Shown in pieces: positions 58,019 through 64,000 of a DNA stretch of 64,000 nucleotides. Position numbers and translations under genes: made by a program. The stretch is from assembly GCF_039831995.1 (NCBI RefSeq), contig NZ_JBDOIO010000003.1, forward strand, positions 1,550,001-1,614,000. Direction: 5' to 3'. The notes under the pieces are model-generated. The model did not search any database, was not told the DNA's origin, and saw only the letters and a list, made by a program, of their open reading frames with translations. The DNA is from Paenibacillus pabuli. Its GTDB lineage: Bacteria; Bacillota; Bacilli; Paenibacillales; Paenibacillaceae. Position 1 is the first letter of the stretch. Each line of letters opens with the position of its first letter.

Positions 58019-58513
58019 TTAAGAATCAAGTAACTCAAGATTTTTGTTATCCGTTAAGATGATCAGTTTGTGATGATACGGATGCAATCTTTTTTCGAAA
58101 TCCACTCGATTTCTCTCAAAATCCCGTGTCCATTTATACATCATTTTTAACATCTGTACATCAGAGGTATAATGACTCTTTTCAATTCCTAAATTTTGTT
58201 TGATAAATCGCAAAAAAATTCTCGTTTTTCTTTTCCACAAAGGTGTATCCAAAAAGATGATCGTATCTGCTATATCCCATAAGCATCGGTAAGATTCCCG
58301 ATCCGTTCCTTCGAATATCCATGGACCCAGACGGTCAATTTCCTGAATCACCGCAATTTGTTCATCCGGTGTTCGTTTATTTCTTCCATGAGGTGTCTCA
58401 TGATGGACTATAGTATCCAACTCATACCACGGTATATTTAGTTTTTGAGATATTTGCTTAGCCAATGTCGTTTTTCCACTTGCCACAATACCCAGGATTA
58501 GAATCTTTTTCAT
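58019..58513 (-). CDS. Small P-loop nucleotide kinase (FlaR/AdK-like)
   Basis: A 164-residue P-loop protein. Walker A is ILGIVASGKTTLAKQISQKL, with DTIVHHETPHGRNKRTPDEQ and the LID-like TIIFLDTPLWKRKTRIFLRF that resemble FlaR/topology-modulation and shikimate-kinase-like proteins. It phosphorylates a small molecule or nucleotide; substrate unknown. Confidence 0.8.
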   Translation of the reverse strand: MKKILILGIVASGKTTLAKQISQKLNIPWYELDTIVHHETPHGRNKRTPDEQIAVIQEIDRLGPWIFEGTDRESYRCLWDIADTIIFLDTPLWKRKTRIFLRFIKQNLGIEKSHYTSDVQMLKMMYKWTRDFERNRVDFEKRLHPYHHKLIILTDNKNLELLDS

Positions 58514-58531
58514 CTAAGTCTCTCCTACGAA

Positions 58532-59413
58532 CTATGCTCTGCGAATCGTTCCGAACGAAATTTTCATGCTGGGTGCATACGTTAGCCAGGACTCCTGATT
58601 GAATCTCTTGGAAAACGTTAATTCAGCTTCAAACTGCTCGCTTGCTTCCTCTGGCTGTAATGCTCTACTCACTAAGCTGTTTATGATCTCATCGGAATCA
58701 CCAGGTTCCTGCCCAATCCCTTCTTCTCTCAATGAGTTGAATAAACTGCTTTTGCCTTCCATCTCCATGTTTTGATCCAAAAAGTTAACCTTATCACTCA
58801 TCCTGCATTCCACGTTTTGTAATCCCAATTGACTCATTAATATAGGCAGCCTTATTCCAATGTTCCCATCCTTACCTGTACGGCTGTAATCGTTCTCGAA
58901 TAACTTTTGCAGAACGCCTAACTTAACGATGCGACTTTGTTCAACACCATCCAGGTTACAGTTCGCCATATTACCAATCCAATGAGGTTCAAAACAGATA
59001 ACTTTACCTTGGTCCTTTACACTCTCGATCATCTTCTGTAGGATCACAGCTGAGTTGTTCATATGTAATAAAAAAGCATGACTCACGGCAATGTCATACT
59101 TCTCTTCTACGTCCAACTGTTCAATGTCACATGACATAAATTCAGTCTGAAACGGGACATTCGAGAACATCTCCCTCGCTTCTTTTATCAATTCCTCCCC
59201 TTTTTCCACTCCCGTATAGCTTGAACCTTCAGGCAACAATGGAAGTAGTTTAAGGCCTAGATAACCGAATCCACAACCGTAGTCGATAACGCTTACAGGA
59301 TTGGTGATCTTCCACACACTTTGTACAAGAAATTGCAGGTAATCATCATTATAATAAAGGCCTCTCGTATTCCTCAGATATTCGATTTTGCTATCCCAAT
59401 AATATTCAGACAT
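58532..59413 (-). CDS. Class I SAM-dependent methyltransferase
   Basis: A 293-residue methyltransferase. Motif I is VSVIDYGCGFGYLGLKLLPL, the acidic loop follows at GVEKGEELIKEAREMF and motif II at KYDIAVSHAFLLHMN. An N-terminal YYWDSKIEYLRNTRGLYYND precedes it. Substrate unknown. Confidence 0.9.
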   Translation of the reverse strand: MSEYYWDSKIEYLRNTRGLYYNDDYLQFLVQSVWKITNPVSVIDYGCGFGYLGLKLLPLLPEGSSYTGVEKGEELIKEAREMFSNVPFQTEFMSCDIEQLDVEEKYDIAVSHAFLLHMNNSAVILQKMIESVKDQGKVICFEPHWIGNMANCNLDGVEQSRIVKLGVLQKLFENDYSRTGKDGNIGIRLPILMSQLGLQNVECRMSDKVNFLDQNMEMEGKSSLFNSLREEGIGQEPGDSDEIINSLVSRALQPEEASEQFEAELTFSKRFNQESWLTYAPSMKISFGTIRRA

Positions 59414-59465
59414 GATCCTATCCCCCTTTCATGTGCTATTTATAGAACTATTTGTTCATAGTCAT

Positions 59466-59891
59466 TTACCTGTCCCTCAAATCATCTGGAAGTCTTATCA
59501 TGAATCGATCACGGTTTCTATGGAATTGATACTGTTCGTATAGTTCATGTGCATCTAGTGTTCCAAGTAGTCCCATTACATTTTTGAAGCGGTCCGACTG
59601 TGTTATGACTTCTATGAGTTTCTTGCCAAGGCCCTGTCCTCGATATTTCTCATCGATAAAAACATCACAAAGCCAGAACATCGTAGCCTCATCTGTAACC
59701 ACCCTCGCAAATCCCACTTGAATCTCTGCTTTGTAGATCCCATAACATATGGAAGAACTGATGGATTTCTCAATGATTTCATCTGATCGTTTGTTCGCCC
59801 AGTAGCTCCTTGCAAGAAATCCTTTTACCGTAGGAAGGTCGATCTTCTCTTTGTTGTCACTAATAAGATATTCTCCATATACGAAATTCAT
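59466..59891 (-). CDS. GNAT acetyltransferase
   Basis: A 141-residue GNAT protein. The acetyl-CoA motif is EKYRGQGLGKKLIEVITQSD, and the beta-bulge strand TMFWLCDVFIDEKYRG precedes it. Substrate unknown. Confidence 0.9.
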   Translation of the reverse strand: MNFVYGEYLISDNKEKIDLPTVKGFLARSYWANKRSDEIIEKSISSSICYGIYKAEIQVGFARVVTDEATMFWLCDVFIDEKYRGQGLGKKLIEVITQSDRFKNVMGLLGTLDAHELYEQYQFHRNRDRFMIRLPDDLRDR

Positions 59892-59925
59892 TGACCCAGC
59901 TCCTTATGAATGTGTTTCGTTTTTC

Positions 59926-60702
59926 CTACAAAAATTTTCTCCCTAAAAATAATGCCACTCTGTGTTCTTTATAAATCTTTCCGCCTGATTGATCAATTGA
60001 GTCTTTAATCTTTTCAAATAAAATATCCTTTTGTGTTTCGGGAAGCTGTCTATGCTTCGAATTCGTGTTAAGTAATGAAATATAATCGTTGCTTGAATAT
60101 GTGAGAATTTGACTGTACTCTCTAACCATTATCTTGGTAAAGATTCCTGTCTCCTCCGTGATTGCTCTTCTTTCATTGATGGTTTCTTCGGGGGTTTGGA
60201 ACGTTGAATCGTCCAAATGTGGTGCAAGTTCTTTATAGTGTGATCGTATTTCGTTATGGAGCTCATCAAACATGGGCACATGTATGGTCCAAAAAAAGGC
60301 AATCGAACCTGAACTCTCAAGAAGTTCCCATACTTTACGATAACCAAACTTGGGTTCGATAAAATGAAATGCTGTGCCTGAAATGGCTAACTTAAAAGGC
60401 CAACCTTCACCGTTCCATTCTTCAAAGGAGCTATTAATCACCTTGATCGTTTCATAGGATTTAAATTTCTCGGCAGTGAACTGGGCCAAACTGTCACCGT
60501 ATTCAATACAGGTAATTTGTTTGTAATCTCTTTCGACCATTCCTCCCGTGGCTTGGCCTGTCCCGCAACCAATCTCCAGAATTTTATCTTCTCTATCCAG
60601 ATTGGAATAATCAAATATATCGTTATACATTTCATTTGGGTAGGTAGGTCTATATTTTTCATATTCATTTGCAATTGAATTAAACGTCTCTTTATTCTCC
60701 AA
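59926..60702 (-). CDS. Class I SAM-dependent methyltransferase
   Basis: A 258-residue methyltransferase. Motif I ILEIGCGTGQATGGMVERDY, the acidic residue in ITCIEYGDSLAQFTAEKF, and LAISGTAFHFIEPKFGYRKV. Substrate unknown; the same-strand neighbours suggest a shared metabolite-modifying role. Confidence 0.9.
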   Translation of the reverse strand: MENKETFNSIANEYEKYRPTYPNEMYNDIFDYSNLDREDKILEIGCGTGQATGGMVERDYKQITCIEYGDSLAQFTAEKFKSYETIKVINSSFEEWNGEGWPFKLAISGTAFHFIEPKFGYRKVWELLESSGSIAFFWTIHVPMFDELHNEIRSHYKELAPHLDDSTFQTPEETINERRAITEETGIFTKIMVREYSQILTYSSNDYISLLNTNSKHRQLPETQKDILFEKIKDSIDQSGGKIYKEHRVALFLGRKFL

Positions 60703-60774
60703 TTCAATAACCTCCTACGGTTCTAATTTAATATTCATCTACATGACTGAAGTGAATGGCAAGTATAATCAAAA

Positions 60775-61338
60775 TTATTGGGTAATCCATTCCTCTCTTA
60801 ATAATCCCATACGGATCGAATCATAGTATGTATTATTGTAGAAGCGGCACTTCCGAAGTCTTCCTTCCAGCTGCATGCCCAGTTTCTCTGCGACCTTCAT
60901 CATTCTTTCATTTCCTGACCAGGTTGTTAATCCTACTCGGACTATAGGTAGCTTTTTGAACAAATAGTCGATCCACATCTTCAAAACAGCCGTTCCATAT
61001 CCACCATTCCAATACTTGGGTTTATATATGACGATCCCTACTTCCATCCAGTTGGACGGTTTGTGCTCCCAATAATAATTCACTGTACCTACGATCTCAT
61101 CATTAATTTGAATGATCATTCTATGAGCGGGCTCACCATCTTCTAGCATTTCCTTACTTGTATATTCTTGAAACACAGTATAACTGACTTGCTCCAACGG
61201 AAAATAAGGTGCGTCCCACTTTTTCCACTCCGGTTGTTCATCTTCATATATCAGCTCGTAGAGCTCAGGGATATCTTCGTGCTCTATCTCCCTAATTAGA
61301 ACGTTATGATTTAACACTATGGTTTCACTTATGATCAT
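60775..61338 (-). CDS. GNAT acetyltransferase (RimJ/RimL-like)
   Basis: A 187-residue GNAT protein with the RimJ-type signature YWNGGYGTAVLKMWIDYLFK and GIVIYKPKYWNGGYG. Substrate unknown. Confidence 0.87.
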   Translation of the reverse strand: MIISETIVLNHNVLIREIEHEDIPELYELIYEDEQPEWKKWDAPYFPLEQVSYTVFQEYTSKEMLEDGEPAHRMIIQINDEIVGTVNYYWEHKPSNWMEVGIVIYKPKYWNGGYGTAVLKMWIDYLFKKLPIVRVGLTTWSGNERMMKVAEKLGMQLEGRLRKCRFYNNTYYDSIRMGLLREEWITQ

Positions 61339-61385
61339 AGAGGGTTTAACTCCTTTTCTTTTTCGATGTATTAGTTCTATGTCTA

Positions 61386-61781
61386 TCAGTAAATCAGTTC
61401 ACAATCATGATGTTCCCAAACGTCAAACAAATTCCCATCCAGATCTTCAAACACAAAGAACTTACCATACTTGCCTTCATCACTAATGTTTCTGACGTTA
61501 ACACCCGCTGTTTTCAGATCGTTATGTAAAATCAAAATATCATTAGTGAAGAATGTAATTACCCATCTTTTTTGATTGTTTACTTCAAATACAGCTCTGG
61601 TATCATTATCACTCTGAATCAAATCCAAGATCGGTCTATTCTCCCTAAATAGACTCAGATAGCCTTCTCTTCGATTTCTAATATTGAACCCAAAATGTTT
61701 AACAAACCAGGTCGCGGATTGTTCCACATCGTTAACCGGAATCACGTTGTAGGCAATCCCTATTATTTTCCCAACTTCCAT
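61386..61781 (-). CDS. VOC family glyoxalase-like protein
   Basis: A 131-residue vicinal-oxygen-chelate protein: GIAYNVIPVNDVEQSATWFV, then GFNIRNRREGYLSLFRENRP and the C-terminal KFFVFEDLDGNLFDVWEHHD. A metal-binding fold used by glyoxalases and antibiotic-binding resistance proteins. Confidence 0.88.
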   Translation of the reverse strand: MEVGKIIGIAYNVIPVNDVEQSATWFVKHFGFNIRNRREGYLSLFRENRPILDLIQSDNDTRAVFEVNNQKRWVITFFTNDILILHNDLKTAGVNVRNISDEGKYGKFFVFEDLDGNLFDVWEHHDCELIY

Positions 61782-61909
61782 ACATACCTCCCTTTCGTTT
61801 TTGCATGTCTAAATATTTCCCGTTGATCTCTCTCCTCTGAACCTCCTGAAATGTCTGTACTTATCTCCCACACGAGCTTCCTGCACACATGTGTTTTGCT
61901 CTAAGATTC

Positions 61910-62668
61910 CTAGCTTTTCAGACCCATTTTTCGTTGGTACCCTTCTTCCAGTACTTCTTTCAGCCCCTCACATTTTCTTGATATAAACGTTTCCCAAAAT
62001 ACTCTTCCCTTCTCGGCCATCTCTTCCTTGGTTAATTCACCCGGCACATAGTTTCCCCAACACCCGTCTTTAGTTAACTTGTCCCAGCCCATGAAATCAG
62101 CAAATGTTCTATTCCTATCTGGTATTTCAGACCCCATTGGTTGTAAAACCACTTTTTCCGGGCACAACCATAAAGCGGTACACACGGACATAAAGCCGCC
62201 ATGTAATTCATCTATCCCTTCAAACGCTGCTGCTTTTACCGCTACTGACCATGCATCATGTTGATGATGAGGGTGGATTACCAGGATATCTGGATATTTA
62301 TAATTGATGTGCTTAATAAATGCCCCTTCCCAATAAGCACCTCCGTGCCCCGAACAGATTAGAAATTTACAAAAACCCTGTTTGGATAAATTAAAGATGA
62401 TCTCTTCCAGCATGGCGGTTAGTATATTAGGGCTTACGGTTACAGTACCTTTAAAATTCGCATGTTCTTCGGATGTGTTAAAAGGAAGTGCCGGGAGCAC
62501 ATAGGCATTAAGTACTTCGCCATAGGCCTTAGCATATTTTTCTGCAATTAATGTATCTAAGTGCATTGGTAAATAAGGGCCGAACTGCTCTGTTGCACCA
62601 ACGGGTATAACGACGGTATCCAGGTTATGTTCAGTTAATTGTGCAGTGGTGTTCGTATAATCGAACAA
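61910..62668 (-). CDS. Creatininase family amidohydrolase
   Basis: A 252-residue enzyme with the creatininase-family metal ligands: GATEQFGPYLPMHLDTLIA (the usual EQHGPHLP appears as EQFGPYLP), LICSGHGGAYWEGAFI and IDELHGGFMS. Family members hydrolyse creatinine, formamides or act in mycofactocin/pterin pathways. Two of the usual His ligands near EQ-GP are replaced, so substrate and metal use may differ. The start is TTG 62668 after AAAGGGG. Confidence 0.83.
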   Translation of the reverse strand: MFDYTNTTAQLTEHNLDTVVIPVGATEQFGPYLPMHLDTLIAEKYAKAYGEVLNAYVLPALPFNTSEEHANFKGTVTVSPNILTAMLEEIIFNLSKQGFCKFLICSGHGGAYWEGAFIKHINYKYPDILVIHPHHQHDAWSVAVKAAAFEGIDELHGGFMSVCTALWLCPEKVVLQPMGSEIPDRNRTFADFMGWDKLTKDGCWGNYVPGELTKEEMAEKGRVFWETFISRKCEGLKEVLEEGYQRKMGLKS

Positions 62669-62751
62669 TATAAATCCCCTTTCTTTTTAATTCATTTCGT
62701 TACTTCATTGTCTGTTACTCTATTACGTTCATGAAGATCCAGCTTTCACAT

Positions 62752-63249
62752 CTATAATTCCAATTCGTATTTAAGCTGTTTTTTGGTGTTTCCTCCAATT
62801 AGTTCAACCTTTTCTTCTGTTTCTTTAAATCCACACTTCTCATAAAACCCTCTTCCTATATCATTGTCTTTAGCTACCCAGGCAAACAATTGCTTTATCG
62901 GTGCTAACACTTGAATATATCTCTGAATGAAGCCTGTTCCAATTCCCAGCTTGTGATATTCTGGCCGTATATAGATTCGGATTAATTCATACTCTTCTTC
63001 ATGAACTTGAGTTGTTTGGGCAAATCCAGCGATGACGTTGTTATATTCCGCTATTAAAAACTTTCGTTTGGAACTTTGCTGGTCTCTCTCTACAGAACGA
63101 CTTAAGTTCTCAGTCGAATAAGCAACATTTAGAAAGTTATGAATGTAATCTTTGGAGTAAATGTCCCCATAAGTAAACATCCACGTATCACGAGCAATAG
63201 TTTGGATATGAGGGATATCCTCATTCGTAACAAATCGATATGTAATCAT
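62752..63249 (-). CDS. GNAT acetyltransferase
   Basis: A 165-residue GNAT protein: YRFVTNEDIPHIQTIARDTW, then RIYIRPEYHKLGIGTGFIQR as the acetyl-CoA loop and GFYEKCGFKETEEKVELIGG at the C-terminus. The start is ATG 63249 after AAGGGTG. Substrate unknown. Confidence 0.9.
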   Translation of the reverse strand: MITYRFVTNEDIPHIQTIARDTWMFTYGDIYSKDYIHNFLNVAYSTENLSRSVERDQQSSKRKFLIAEYNNVIAGFAQTTQVHEEEYELIRIYIRPEYHKLGIGTGFIQRYIQVLAPIKQLFAWVAKDNDIGRGFYEKCGFKETEEKVELIGGNTKKQLKYELEL

Positions 63250-63300
63250 GTGGTCACCCTTCTTCCCGTTGAAATTGTAACTTACAAGGAAATTCATGAG

Positions 63301-64000
63301 TTACACTGTTTCCTCTTTTCGGTATATCTTGAACTCGTATGCCTCCCACTCCTGCCTAAGTTCGTCCCAATTCATAATTCTCCATGGATTAAAAAATAAA
63401 TTGTGGCTAATATGGTAGGATGCATGCTGGACATTTCCACCGTTGTTCATCCAAACGACAACATCGCCTATATGTAATTCTTCTGTGTTTATAATAGAAT
63501 AGTTAGCTCTCTTTAATCCTTCCAAAAATGTTTCGGGATGAACCCATTCATGGATGATCCATTCTTCTTGATTTACAGCAAATAATGTTGCAGACAAGCA
63601 ATTGCCACCTGAAAGTAAAGGAAAAGTATTCGCATACAGTCTTAAATGTGGCGGAGCCGATCCAGGCAATTCATCACATGTCCAATCATCCCATTTGGAT
63701 GCGTATTCAATTAGTAGATTTTCTTTGATCTCATAAGGGAGTGTTCGCCATATCTCCCGATGCAGCACGATATACTGCTCTTCCTGACCCTGTACTAAAT
63801 ACTCCTCCGGAAAAGAATAATTAGTGCGGAAAGGCGTAAGCGGCAAAATTAAGCCTCTGTTTAACTCAAATTGAATATGATTAATTTGCTTTTGTACATT
63901 CATAGGTAGATTGGTAAACCATTCTGAATTACTTATAACAACATATTGAACTTCACTTGATAAATTCCAGTACTCAAAACTGTTTACCAATTGAATTTGC
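63301..64000 (-). CDS. NlpC/P60-like protein, possibly partial at its start
   Basis: Open to the right window edge; TTG 63990 is a possible start but the frame has no stop upstream in the window. The C-terminal half has SGGNCLSATLFAVNQEEWII (Cys), ELHIGDVVVWMNNGG and NVQHASYHISHNLFFNPWRI (His), the NlpC/P60-type Cys-His pair used to cut or transfer wall peptides. The N-terminal part is unrecognised. First gene of the same-strand array. Confidence 0.75.
   Translation of the reverse strand, partial: QIQLVNSFEYWNLSSEVQYVVISNSEWFTNLPMNVQKQINHIQFELNRGLILPLTPFRTNYSFPEEYLVQGQEEQYIVLHREIWRTLPYEIKENLLIEYASKWDDWTCDELPGSAPPHLRLYANTFPLLSGGNCLSATLFAVNQEEWIIHEWVHPETFLEGLKRANYSIINTEELHIGDVVVWMNNGGNVQHASYHISHNLFFNPWRIMNWDELRQEWEAYEFKIYRKEETV

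Overview
The window looks like the chromosome of a Gram-positive, spore-forming Paenibacillus-like bacterium. Most genes have strong AGGAGG-type ribosome binding sites. There is an SLH-domain S-layer glycosidase, a GerMN lipoprotein, a DUF3243 protein, heme O synthase, GH42 and GH2 glycosidases with a LacI regulator, and an HxlA/HxlB formaldehyde pathway. No rRNA, tRNA, CRISPR array or intact insertion sequence was seen.

Layout. 0-11.5 kb is ordinary chromosome: the start of a PepF-like peptidase, the hxlA-hxlB-hxlR ribulose monophosphate genes, a lactonase, an AEC-type carrier, DUF2062, OsmC, DeoR, an Old Yellow Enzyme, an unusual SRAP protein and a GH42 beta-galactosidase. 11.5-32.4 kb is an AT-rich accessory island bounded on both sides by strong terminators. 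It holds broken gene ends (a siderophore-binding protein, a Hint-type polymorphic toxin tail and others), two paralogous secreted SH3-like proteins sharing one promoter, a PAS-PAS-GGDEF protein, a cell-wall amidase and a GerMN lipoprotein. From about 20.4 to 31.3 kb it also holds a set of mostly unrecognised genes whose promoters share one palindrome. 32.4-57 kb is again ordinary chromosome: beta-mannosidase with LacI, an EamA exporter with a divergent LysR gene, heme O synthase, an FAD oxidase with a half-size MFS protein, a thioredoxin-reductase-like enzyme, the SLH-GH18 protein, a nitroreductase, an acyl-ACP thioesterase, glutathione peroxidase and a phosphonate-type ABC transporter operon (phnD-phnC-phnE-phnE) with a tyrosine-phosphatase-like enzyme and a GntR regulator. 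57.4-64 kb is a tight same-strand array of acetyltransferases, methyltransferases, a VOC protein, a creatininase-family enzyme and an NlpC/P60-like protein.

The most interesting part is the 20.4-31.3 kb set. Six promoters carry close variants of GCGTAACGTTACGC set against the -35 box, most with a recognisable -10 box 17 bp downstream; a seventh, more diverged one drives two ribbon-helix-helix proteins. The controlled genes include a signal-less protein with four peptidoglycan-binding-like repeats and a DUF1906 glycosidase-like domain, several beta-rich unknown proteins, one gene that appears to start at AUA, and a small YvrJ-like membrane protein. A signal-less L,D-transpeptidase-like enzyme sits inside the set. 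I infer a coordinated cell-envelope-active system, possibly released by lysis or a holin-like route, but its function is not shown by the sequence.
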